NCBI GenBank assembly: GCA_963971405.1
Contig: OZ020490.1
Coordinates: 18,315,464 to 18,379,463 of the forward strand
DNA length: 64,000 nt
Direction: 5' to 3'
From: Psococerastis gibbosa
Lineage: Eukaryota; Arthropoda; Insecta; Psocodea; Psocidae
Of the stretch, positions 55,062-64,000 are shown piece by piece. The notes beneath the pieces are model-generated. The model saw only the letters and a program-made list of their open reading frames with translations. It ran no database searches and was not told the DNA's origin. Both the position numbers and the translations under genes were made by a program. Every line of letters starts with the position of its first letter. Within the stretch, counting starts at the first letter, position 1.

Positions 55062-55376
55062 TTAAGCAACCCTGTCAGCCTGGCGGGGGGAGTGAGTCTG
55101 TTTGTTAACTTGAGGCACCCTAAGGGCAGACTCTTTCACCTCGGGGAAAGGGGAGTTGACTAACAGGGTGGACCTCCTGATTATAGTGGATTCCGAACCA
55201 CTTGGGGAACATGGTAAAGTCACACGATTAAATCGGAGGTGACCAGGACTCGACTTATACTGCCTGAGCGAGTTATCATGTCCCACCAGGTTCCCCTGCC
55301 AACGCTGTGCACACTACCAAGTTGCCGCAGTTTGAAACATGCTCTGCTCTAATGGAATCAACATGGTAAGGCCGTT
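55062..55376 (-). repeat. LINE 3' UTR (family J), copy 1
   Basis: The block cctgattatagtggattccg, aaccacttggggaacatggt, then gaggtgaccaggactcgact and ctgtgcacactaccaagttg is the inverse of 59145-59300. The minus frame here is not a gene. Confidence 0.6.
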
Positions 55377-55383
55377 GGCGGTT

Positions 55384-55553
55384 AATAAAAGGTTAATCGC
55401 ATACAAACAATTTAATGAAGGTATCCGATTGATCTCTTTAAGTCGCCTCTGTAGGTGAGTACCCTTGATGAGTTACGACACGTCACCGATAGCATGGTAT
55501 GTAGAGACTCGCACAAGTACAAGCACGCTACCACCTTGCCATCGAATAAGCTC
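55384..55553 (-). repeat. SINE-B, full-length copy
   Basis: ggttaatcgcatacaaacaa, then agtcgcctctgtaggtgagt, gagttacgacacgtcaccga and gcacgctaccaccttgccat. It keeps both the tail and the head. Confidence 0.8.
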
Positions 55554-55921
55554 TAATGAAGTGTTCTTCTTAAAAATTTGGACTCACTGTTAATATTAAA
55601 AATTCAGTGCAATTACCAGTAGGTATCTTGCAGACCTGTCCAGTTAGATACGCGTAGTTATGCAACTGTTCTAACATAAATAACATACTGTAAGTCAAAT
55701 AACATAATATAAATCAAAGGCGAAGACGTGGACATGCAGATTGTAACATTGTAACATCATATCATTGTAACATTGTAACATCAAAGGGCTAGATCAGGGG
55801 TTCAAGCCCCGCAAAGTTCTGTCTATTCTTGATTCCCTATTTTTTAAATATTTAATAACAACGTATCATTTATCAATCATGGCATACGAAAAAGGCGAGA
55901 CACCATGTAAAAAACCTCGAT

Positions 55922-56316
55922 TTAAGAGTGTACAGCCCGTAGGAAATTGGCAACCCGAAATTTATTACTTTTTATTTTTTATTTAATTAACTAAGCATGT
56001 TATTAAAGATTTGGCTCATCAAAGTTGTAGAAGACTACTTCATGCATCATATAGTAAGGTATTTTTAGTTTTCGAAATTGTAGATTTTTTATAAAATCGC
56101 TTTTACGTGAAAAGTTATTGTTTATAAAATATCTGCATGTTTATGAAAAAACTACAATTTCGAAAATAAAAAATATCTTATTATATGACGCATGAAGTAG
56201 TCTTCTACAACTTTGATGAGCCAAATCTTTAATGCTGCATGCTGAATTAATTAAATAAAAAATAAAAAAGGAATAAATTTCGGGTTGCCAATTTCCTGCG
56301 GACTGTACACTCTTAA
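55922..56316. mobile_element. TTAA-flanked palindromic MITE (family T), 395 bp
   Basis: TTAA at both ends. Arms start gagtgtacagcccgtaggaa and invert as gagtgtacagtccgcaggaa. The interior also folds back: ggctcatcaaagttgtagaa against ttctacaactttgatgagcc, and tcgaaattgtag against ctacaatttcga. It is therefore a hairpin over its whole length. Confidence 0.8.
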
Positions 56317-56787
56317 TGTTATTGCTAATACAACTTGCGAGTTAGTAAATAATAATTGAAAAATCGTTACAATAAAAAAAAATCTGTGGAAATGGTGTCG
56401 GAGTAATTAAAACCGCAAAGGGAATTAGTAAAATTATTTTAAAATCGAATAAAAAAGTTTTGCATTTCAAAACGATAACCCCGATCGTGATATGGACATA
56501 AAATCACGGTCAGCCGTTTTGTTTGATTTAAAACCAATAAAGTGGATTAGAGGTCTGTTATGCAGCTCACCACTCACCTACTTTTAGGCTTCAGTAACGA
56601 TCAGATCATAAAATAAATCATTTTCCATTTTAATCCCTTCAAAATTGGAAATGGTGGGACATTACATATTGCGTTAAAAAAACATTAAATGCCCGGTATA
56701 ATGTATATATGGTGTGTTCCTGCACGTATTTTGTTGTTCTTAATGCCTTGTGATAAAAAAAATCGAACAACTAAATGTAAAATACTA

Positions 56788-56880
56788 CTACCCGACCACG
56801 ATAGGAACATAGGAACTTGGAACACTTTGTTTATTCAATTTTTATAAGTGTTTCAAGTGCCATCCTTCAGAGGTTACAAT
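56788..56880. mobile_element. TA-flanked MITE (family M), truncated
   Basis: Starts ctacccgaccacgataggaa after TA and keeps ttggaacactttgtttattc and aagtgtttcaagtgccatcc. The right end is lost at its junction with the LINE relic. Confidence 0.6.
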
Positions 56881-57245
56881 CTAAACGATTGGTTGGCAGC
56901 AATTCCCTGCATTTTATCCTCCAGCTTTCTGGGTCCAGCGCTTTCCTCTGATTCAGTTTGTACGTTTTAGCATCCTCCTTCATAACTTCTTCTTCTTCGG
57001 CCACCATGTTCTGTTTCGGCTCCTTCCACTGTGACCTCAAATATCCATGTCTTATGCCCTGCCCATTTCATTTCGCAGCCTCAAACAATCTCTTTCATTC
57101 CTCACGTGGGCCCTCCAGCTAATCCGAAGCATCATTGTGTAACACCACATTGAATCAGCCTCTTCAGTTTCTTATGTTAGGTGTTCCAGGCTTTCAAGGA
57201 CTGTCCCGGAGGCGCGCTGCTAATTCAGCACTCATCTAGCACAGC
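56878..57245 (-). pseudogene. LINE ORF C-terminal relic, RTE-like
   Basis: On the minus strand one frame ends KQNMVAEEEEVMKEDAKTYK, then LNQRKALDPESWRIKCRELL and PTNRLDCNL before a stop. The closing D-x-E-x-W-R-x-x-C-R-E-L pattern is like the tail of RTE-type LINE proteins. Upstream (57060-57240) the frame is broken, although phrases such as AWNT and RNERDCLRLRNEMG survive in different frames. It is a decayed 5'-truncated copy. Confidence 0.5.
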
Positions 57246-57537
57246 CCGTAGAAAGCAATTCATTGACAGCTATACAGGGTGTTATAATGTATGAGATAGA
57301 TACAGAATGTACCAACAACTACGCATTACATTCTAGTATTATATGGTATATATAACACTGACATTAAATTAACTTTGGTTGAAGAGGTAACCTCCATATC
57401 CTCTGATTTCAATTTCGGTAACATCTACGCATTAGTATTCGATGCCCGAAGCAGGTGACTGGAGCTCCTGACACTTACCTGCAATTGTCCGGGTTTCACA
57501 TCAAATAAAACACTTTATGCGCAGGTTTTTAGGAACC

Positions 57538-57921
57538 TTAAGAGTGTACAGCCTGTAGGGAATTGGTAGCCCGAAATTTAATACATTTTATTTTTTATTC
57601 AATTAACTAAGCATGTTATTAAAGATTTGGGTAATTAAAATTGTCGAAGACTACTTCATGCATCATATAATAAGATATTTTTAATTTTCGAAATTGTAGT
57701 TTTATCATAAACATGATAATATTTGATAAACAATAACTTTTCACGTGTAATCGATTTTATAAAAAAAAAACTACAATTTCGAAAACTAAAACTACCTTAT
57801 TATATAATGCATGAAGTAGTCTTCTACAACTTAAATGAGCCAAATCTTTAATAACTTGCTTAGTTAATTAAATAAAAGATCAAATGTATTAAATTTTGGG
57901 CTGCCAATTTTACTCTCTTAA
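57538..57921. mobile_element. TTAA-flanked palindromic MITE (family T), 384 bp
   Basis: TTAA ends, left arm gagtgtacagcctgtaggga, interior gaagactacttcatgcatca inverted later as tgcatgaagtagtcttctac. The right arm is shortened (ccaattttactctctta). It lies 50 bp from the candidate exon at 57971. Confidence 0.8.
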
Positions 57922-57970
57922 AACTACAGGTATCTTAGAAAAATTGAACCATAAAAATTCGCCAACATAC

Positions 57971-58123
57971 CTTGAAGCATAGTACTCAATGAAGGCAACG
58001 ACGATCTCAAGGGACCTGGACACAGCAGCCCACATCGCACAAGCATCATGTTTTCTTATCACTAATAGAAATATATCATCATCGTACTCCTCACTAATAT
58101 CACTACAAATTACTGTCCAACTT
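57971..58123 (-). CDS. Candidate upstream exon, phase-compatible with the synaptotagmin gene
   Basis: On the minus strand a pyrimidine-rich acceptor (tttctcttgttttcgccag) leads into 153 bp that stay open in one frame, ending at a good donor (caag|gtatgt). The translation is SWTVICSDISEEYDDDIFLL, then VIRKHDACAMWAAVSRSLEI and VVAFIEYYAS. It starts in phase 2 and ends in phase 2, so its last two bases plus the first base of the linker exon make an Arg codon. I do not recognise the domain. It does not look like a known synaptotagmin-7 segment, so it may be a lineage-specific N-terminal exon, an exon of another gene, or a false exon. If it is not coding, the linker exon's partner lies elsewhere. 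Confidence 0.42.
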
Positions 58124-58895
58124 CTGGCGAAAACAAGAGAAATTCATGGTTGATATAGACATTGTAAATAATGTAATCTTAAAACTTACCTAAACATTAG
58201 ATATTGATAAATTAATTAATGGGGTACCTATTAATAAACCTAGCCTACTAATTCATTAACATAGGTTAAGTGTCCATGAGAGAGTTTCTTCAGTGACTTC
58301 GTGGAAGTGATACATGACAAATAAGGTGTTACACAGAAACAGCTGTTATTATTAAAAAATGTTGTTGTGGAATTAAGTGCAATTTTACATTTAATATACT
58401 TATTTGATAGGTTAAGTAGCCTGTTGGCCACAGTTCTTGCAAATTTTCTTCCTCAGGAATACCACACCAATATTTGAGGAGGCTGTTTACAAACATGGCC
58501 AACTCCAAGTTGTAGAATTTTTCAGGAGAGTGGATTTCCTGTTGAAAATTGCGTTAAGTTTATAGGTAACCCTAGACTTCTCAGGGCTTCTGTGCGCAAT
58601 CTGGCTGCATTTGTCACTTTTTTTTTACAACGTGCAGGTGGACATTAAAATTTTCTGCAAGGTCGGATCAAACAAAACCCCATTTTGTAAAAAAATGGAG
58701 TTGGCCACGTTTGTAACCAAGCTCCTCATTTATATGTACAAAGCAAATTCAATCATTCTGGCCAATTTGTGAGATACTTATCATGTATAAAAAAAATTAG
58801 GAGCATTTTTGCTGTTCGTTTTTATATTTTTGACAACTTCACGATTGATATTATATGAGATATTTGATTTTTAATCATATAATGCTTTAACTATT
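58124..58895. other. Intron or upstream DNA, no gene recognised
   Basis: The minus frame at 58240-58431 and the neighbouring frame through 58500 (YWCGIPEEENLQELW) have balanced composition but no match. They may be an old LINE piece. No splice sites bracket them. Confidence 0.3.
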
Positions 58896-58904
58896 CAATT
58901 AATG

Positions 58905-59400
58905 AAGGTGTACGTGGGGTCTGGTGGAGGACCCGACTTGCGAATGCGGTAAACAAGGCGACGGCCCCCTTCTGGTTTGCCCGAGACTAGAAGAAGCTGT
59001 GTCCCAGACAGATCTTTCAGATACCAATGACAAGGCCATGTTTTGGATCAACGTGTCATATAGGCCCGGACATGTTAGGTACTTAAGTAAGTACTATTAT
59101 AAACCGGCCGCCATACCAAGTTGAATCCAGCGGACCAGAGCAGGTTCAAAGATGCAGATAACTTGGTCGTGTGCACAGTGCCGGTAGGGAAACATGGTAG
59201 GACTTGTCCTGGTCACCTCCGAACTAATCGTGTGACTTCACTGTGTTTCCCAAGTGGTTCGGAATCCACTATAATCAGGAGGTCCACTGGCCTATGGGCT
59301 GGCGTAGGACAGTCAAGTCGGGGTCGCTCTATGGGCCCAAATATGAGGCCTAAGTCGTTATTAACCCGACGAACACTACTACTACTACTAAGTACTATAT
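58905..59400 (+). pseudogene. LINE C-terminal finger and 3' end with (ACT)n tail (family J), copy 2
   Basis: From 58924 the frame reads MEDPTCECGKQGDGPLLVCP, then RLEEAVSQTDLSDTNDKAMF. This is the C-x-C-G...(H)...C-P-x-L pattern and T-x-x-D-L tail at the end of Jockey/CR1-type LINE proteins; the expected His is replaced (GPLLVC). A 3' UTR follows, shared in inverse with 55062-55376 (cactataatcaggaggtcca). It ends ttattaacccgacgaacact and an actactacta tail at 59379-59391, typical of such LINEs. Confidence 0.68.
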
Positions 59401-59401
59401 A

Positions 59402-60250
59402 ATTGCCTCGTAGAGATAATTTTTGCCAAATGCAGGGGGAACGGGAAATGAATTAATTTGCTCTCGCGCCATGTTTTTCAAAAATTTGGAAAGATTATTC
59501 CACTTAAGTAATATTCAAAAACGTAAGCATGGAATCGCTTAAAAACTATTGTCTAGATGTTTACCCCAAGAAAAAAAAAAAGTTTCGAAGCGAAGTGAGC
59601 CTAAACATAACGTTCTTTAACATTTTAATTTAAGTTCGCAATCGTTTGCAGTTGTAGGCATAAATAAAATCCACTTTTAGACACACAAATCCTCTATCAA
59701 AAGCGAAACGAGCTGAAATTAACTGAGAAAATCTGGTTGAATCTTCGTACTATGATATCGCGTCCGCGGGCAGCGTTTAAATTTCCAGTAATTTCTACTG
59801 ATGACTGGTCATTTTCATGCGATGAAACAAATGGGGTGCGTCGACCCCGTCCATTCCGCTAATTGGCCGTTAATCTCAACAGAACGCCCTCTAAATCAGC
59901 CCTCTTAGGGTTAACCCTTTAGTCCACACAAAGCCAATCTATACAAATTATATCTTTGTACCCTTGACCTAAAATGAGTAATTTTCTCTTAATTAAACAT
60001 AATTCATTTGTTACCGTACTTCCAATGTCTGGTTAATATTTATATTTAAGACAAAGCAAAGATAGTAGTCCATTGATTAAAGTCCACTGAACAAGTCCAC
60101 TCCAGGGTTCTTGTTCGCGCTCTTAAATGGGCTAAGACCAACGTCAGCGAACTAGAACTAATAATAATAGTCTGCTGAAAAGATAAGTATAGAGCCATCA
60201 TGCAGCAATAGGCGTTCAACATCTACAACGACAAATGCAACTATTCTAAC
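59402..60250. other. No gene recognised
   Basis: Includes a GC-balanced stretch (59750-59920) with no open frame. Its lower repetitiveness could mean conserved non-coding DNA, but nothing in the sequence shows that. Confidence 0.3.
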
Positions 60251-60254
60251 TTAG

Positions 60255-61165
60255 ATCAATTGTACAGTTTAAGGGAATACGATACGCAACAAATGTTCAC
60301 AACTATTAGTATCAAACATAACAGAAACTTCAGAAATCAGAAATGTTTGCCTAGTTCCACATCATGTCCTCCACAGACGAGCATTTATCTAAAAGATATT
60401 CCATTAGTTCTCTTCTGAATTCACGTTTGCATTCCATCCCTCCAATGTTCGTATGGAACTTTTAAAAGTATCTACCATCTGTCATCTACCATACAGTTGA
60501 AGAGCATACAATACGCAAAACATGTTCAGGACTACTCACAGCAAACATAACAAGAACATCAGAAATAAGAAATGGTTGCCTAGTTCCACATCATGTCTTC
60601 CACAGACGAGCATTTATCTAGATGATGTTCCATTAGTTCTCTTCTGAATTCACGTTTGCCTTCCATCCCTCTAATGTTCCTATGGAACTTTTAAAAATAT
60701 CTACCATCTGTCATCTACCATACAGTTGAAAAACATACGATACGCCAAACATGTTCAGGACTACTCACAGCAAACATAACAAGAACATCAGAAATAAGAA
60801 ATGGTTGCCTAGTTCCACATCATGTCTTCCACAGACGAGCATTTATCTAGATGATGTTCCATTAGTTCTCTTCTGAATTCACGTTTGCCTTCCAACCCTC
60901 TAATGTTCCTATGGAACTTTTAAAAATATCTACCATCTGTCATCTACCATACAGTTGAAAAACATACGATACGCCAAACATGTTCAGGACTACTCGCAAC
61001 AAACATAACAAGAGCATCAGAAATAAAAAATGGTTGCCTAGTTCACGTCCTCCACATTCGAACATTTAACTAGAAGATGTTCCATCAGTTCTCTTCTGAA
61101 TTCAATAATGCCTTCCATCCCCCCTATGTTCCTGGGCAACACTTAGAAGTACCTGCCACCTTATT
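60255..61165. repeat. Satellite array, about four units of 229 bp
   Basis: The marker ctagttccacatcatgtc occurs at 60351, 60580 and 60809, and ctagttcacgtcctcc at 61038, exactly 229 bp apart each time. Other unit landmarks are cagacgagcatttatctaga, ttctcttctgaattcacgtt and acgccaaacatgttcaggac. The two central units are nearly identical; the first and last are more diverged, as expected for unequal crossing-over. No frame runs through it. Confidence 0.92.
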
Positions 61166-61169
61166 AGGC

Positions 61170-62675
61170 AGGTTACACTCAAACCAGCTGGTTCTGGGAT
61201 CTCAAAAATATATCACTGCCTCTAGTACTATGGGCATCAGTGTCTACGATAGGTATGGACCAGTTCCTGCTGTTGTCAGGCGTGGATTTATTATACTTCA
61301 ATAACGGGGCTAGCAGTAAATCCCCCCCCCCCCAATAATCCCACCCACAGCGGCTTTATTAAATTATTAGGACGGAAATTCGGAAAGAGAGAGAGATCTT
61401 TGTATTATTGAGCAATAAACTTCATAGGTTAATCCGGTACAGACTGTTGTGGGAGGAATTGTAATTGACATTTCAAATATTTTTTCCAGCGAGATAAAAA
61501 AAGGACAGAAATTTGGTTGTGAACAAGTAAAGTAACAGTTGTGTCTAATGTCTAAAATAGTTATGCGTCTTCCGTGACCTCAATTGCCCGCAGTCTGCAC
61601 CAGACCACCCCTAAACATGCCCCATACAACATGCGTTATAATACCATATGTACCGTTATTATTCCACTTGTAGAAACTTTGTCAAAATTGGAGTGTTTCC
61701 GTTTATTATAATTTTTATTTTTTTTATTTAAATGTAAATTTTAAGCAAAAAGACCAGGCCTTAAAATGGTTATAACTAAAGCTTAAAAAGAGTTATAAAG
61801 ACGTTAAATTTCAAATCAATTTGAGCCGACGAACTCAAAGGGCGATTTTCACACGGAATTCCACGGATTAAACTTTTGTCTGTAGTATAATATATTTTAA
61901 TAATACTTCGAGCTCACTTTTGCCTCTCTTTCATATTAAATTAAAAGTTTTCTGAGCTGCTAAATACCCTACAGCTCCCTCAACTCCATACCAAACGAGA
62001 CTTTTTTATAATCGACTCTGAACAAGTAAAAATAACGAAAATGCATTATTAATGCGGTTGCTTGTACCAAAAATAACATCGAATAACATACTACTATTGT
62101 ATTGCTAAAAGGTCTCTCCATAAAGCATGAGATTGAAATTTCACATATCACAATTTCACAGCAAAATACGATAGTATATGTGCTGTAAAAGGCTTGAAAG
62201 GGACCAGCTGGTCTTTGTTTAGATAATGGACAAGAGAGTTGCCCTTGATTTTGGAAAAAGGCTTCCACATTTCAGTATTGTTCGCTGAAATGTACATTTC
62301 ACCCCAGCCGAATCTGACAACAAGGAATTGGGGGTTTGCATTTAATTTAATTTAATACAGGCTATTTATGGAACTCTTTTCATTATTTAGTAGAGGGCGG
62401 ACTAAAATAAAACCGAAAGTTGAATAACAGGATTGAGTAATGGATATGTCAGCATGAGGCAAGATTTGAAAATGGCGCCTCTTACGAAACAAGGCAAATG
62501 TACCGAATTTAATTATTATAAAAATACATTTATGGAAAGAAAACCTGTGTGGGCTGCCCATGATATTTGAGGGGGGGGAGGTGCTTTTGCTGAATTTTAC
62601 ATTTCAACGACATATTAACCTTATTCTAATTAGTAACCTTGACGGCAGAATAGTATCGTAAATTTGCTGCTGAGC
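61170..62675. other. No gene recognised
   Basis: AT-rich DNA with a 12-C run at 61322-61333. The minus frames at 61969-62268 and 62352-62561 have hydrophobic, chance-like composition. Confidence 0.35.
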
Positions 62676-62684
62676 CTGTGAGAT

Positions 62685-62820
62685 ACAATCTAAGAAGTGT
62701 ATGCAGTTTCATTGAAGATGTCGACCGCAGATGTTGATGAAACGTTTGGAAGTACGCCATCAAATCGACCACGACCTATTATCCCGGATTCTATTGATTC
62801 ATCAAGTAACTCAGGCCAGG
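62685..62820 (+). repeat. Family P repeat with hammerhead-like core, copy 3
   Basis: tgcagtttcattgaagatgt, cgaccgcagatgttgatgaa, then acgtttggaagtacgcc and cctattatcccggattctat. Here the first box is TTGAAGA rather than CTGAAGA. It is joined at 62815 to a SINE-A 3' end. Confidence 0.5.
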
Positions 62821-62880
62821 TTGGCTGAGTAATATAACAAAAAGTCATTATTCATTTATTTATTTATTTAACCCAGTTGT
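62815..62880 (+). repeat. SINE-A 3' end only
   Basis: gccaggttggctgagtaata, then taacaaaaagtcattattca and an attt tail. Confidence 0.6.
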
Positions 62881-63164
62881 AATAAAGCTCGATTGCAAAC
62901 TCTAATTTCAAATTCCCATTTAAACTATCGTCCCCTTAATTGTGATTTCATTGCTAATTTATTCATTTGCTGTTGAAAACCGCGCTGAGAATCCTTTTCT
63001 ATTTCCCATTAGGGGGGTGATGAACGAAGTGTTTTGCGGGGAATGCGCAAACAATAAAAAAACTCAGTTGTAATAAGGTCACAATTTGAAAAAGTTTTTT
63101 GATAGCATTAGTTCCGGGGTTTTTATTTCTTGCTAACTACTCAAGGTCAAAAGATTATATAGTA

Positions 63165-63284
63165 CTACCCGCGACCACGATATAATGGCATTTGGAACAC
63201 TAAGTTCATCAGAAAACTAACGGAACACCGAGTTTATTCGATTTTTATAAGTGTTCCAAGTGACATCCTATCATGGTCGGGTAG
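63165..63284. mobile_element. TA-flanked MITE (family M), intact copy, 120 bp
   Basis: TA at 63163-63164 and 63285-63286. Ends ctacccgcgaccacgatata and, inverted, ctacccgaccatgataggat; gcatttggaacact pairs with agtgttccaagtgac. TA targets and small size fit a Tc1/mariner-derived MITE. Non-coding. Confidence 0.78.
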
Positions 63285-63604
63285 TACGTTAGATACTGCA
63301 CCGAACTGAATTTGAATTACAATGAATTTTATCGCCAGATGATGCATAGTACCAACAGGAGAATCTGGGCTTTTGTGATGTGTTCAATGTGGAAGCGCAC
63401 ATCCAAGAGTTTCGCCAACAGCAGTGGTAAACATCATCAGGCACAATATGTAGACTCATTCGCTAGTATCGTACACCTCGGTCCATTAGACCAGGCTACT
63501 ATCCTGTTCCCTTTTGCTACGTGCTTGGAAAAATTTAACGGCCCAAACATACGACAGTCACTTACTACCACTTCTCATTTCATCGTAAAAATAAGAATTT
63601 TCAT

Positions 63605-63755
63605 AATAAATAAATAAATAACGACTTTTTGCTCTTTACTAAGCCAACCTGGCGGAGTTAGGGCTACAAAGTTCTCTTACACTCAACTAGGAAGGACCGG
63701 AACTACCTGCTTTACATGCCCTCTTTGTAATGGCTAGAAAATGCAGATAGTGTAG
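63605..63755 (-). repeat. SINE-A, 3' half
   Basis: On the minus strand the body cattacaaagagggcatgtaa, then gcaggtagttccgg and agttgagtgtaagagaactt, leads to the aaaaagtcgttatttattta tail. The head is mutated after tgcagatag. Confidence 0.65.
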
Positions 63756-63879
63756 AACTTTACGGTAAAAGTAAAAAGTAAATTCGTGTCGGGGTGGTAC
63801 TACCCGTGGTACAGGAGTTTTCAGGTTGCATCAACAGCCTCCTGTTTAACCTATCGACAGTCAGGGACGACTGCCGGGA

Positions 63880-64000
63880 CCGCCGGCTTTACATGCCCTC
63901 CGAAGCATGGTAGTCAGAAGATAAATAATTGTACCACTAGAAAATTTTGGCATTCGGGTGGGACTCGAACCAGTCACCTTCTGGATGATAGTCCGAGTCG
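63880..64000 (-). repeat. SINE-A head, cut by the window edge
   Basis: On the minus strand: cgactcggactatcatccag, then aaggtgactggttcgagtcc (B box) and gcttcggagggcatgtaaag. A 20-odd-bp insertion with ataattgtaccactag separates the B box from the body. Confidence 0.7.

Larger units (their letters stand above)
19215..57970 (-). other. Putative synaptotagmin intron, about 38.8 kb
   Basis: This lies between the candidate upstream exon (donor gtatgt next to 57971) and the linker exon (acceptor tttttag at 19215-19221). It holds most of the transposons in the window. It is called one intron because both neighbours are on the minus strand and the split codon AG|A is compatible. If the upstream exon is wrong, this is still intron or upstream DNA. 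Confidence 0.45.

Noticed and set aside
55062..55286. 74-codon minus frame
   Set aside because: It lies in a LINE 3' UTR shared with 59145-59300, and the corresponding frame there is different.
60255..61165. CRISPR array
   Set aside because: Units are 229 bp of continuous similar sequence with no short direct repeat plus unique spacer pattern, and the DNA is eukaryotic.

Overview
The window looks like repeat-rich DNA from an arthropod, most likely an insect with a large genome. It is AT-rich and almost gene-free. It is full of short tRNA-like SINEs, terminal-inverted-repeat MITEs, decayed non-LTR retrotransposons (LINEs), poly(G) and poly(T) runs and microsatellites. Most open frames here are chance or transposon-derived. 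No bacterial, phage or CRISPR content is supported, and the species cannot be named from the sequence.

Host gene. The one recognisable host locus is a synaptotagmin-7-like gene on the minus strand. The best exon (3993-4133) encodes the start of a C2A domain and has clean splice sites. An upstream exon of Gly/Pro/Ser-rich linker (19052-19214) has a branch-point-like CTAAC, a pyrimidine tract and a GTACGT donor. A third candidate exon lies at 57971-58123. Splice phases fit in order (2 to 2, 2 to 0, 0 to 0), so the window is probably the interior of one gene with introns of about 38.8 kb and 14.9 kb. The rest of C2A and C2B would lie left of position 1, and the 5' exons right of 58123.

Mobile DNA by region. 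1-19 kb: a 51-bp minisatellite grown next to a broken SINE (13.6-14.1 kb), hAT elements at 7.9 and 18.1 kb, palindromic MITEs, and a retrotransposon tail inserted in another repeat at 10.3 kb. 19-30 kb: a long repeat called element Z here, a 614-bp hAT element, a 207-bp near-perfect hairpin, and a LINE whose RNase H frame has no ATG. 30-43 kb: a LINE RNase H fragment inserted in a short repeat with a 12-bp target duplication, several SINEs, a hidden LINE C-terminal domain at 40.5 kb, and hAT elements at 37.8 and 41.9 kb. 43-47 kb: the largest element, a LINE with endonuclease and reverse transcriptase domains broken by frameshifts. 47-64 kb: an orphan 106-codon frame, more element Z and PIF/Harbinger-like MITEs, a 285-bp tandem duplication of a LINE C-terminus, RTE/Jockey-like LINE tails, and a 229-bp satellite array.

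Two things stand out. Four PIF/Harbinger-like MITEs share one core but carry three unrelated pairs of inverted-repeat arms, with both arms of a copy always matching. Six hAT-type elements keep target-site duplications of 8 bp, five perfect and one with a single mismatch.
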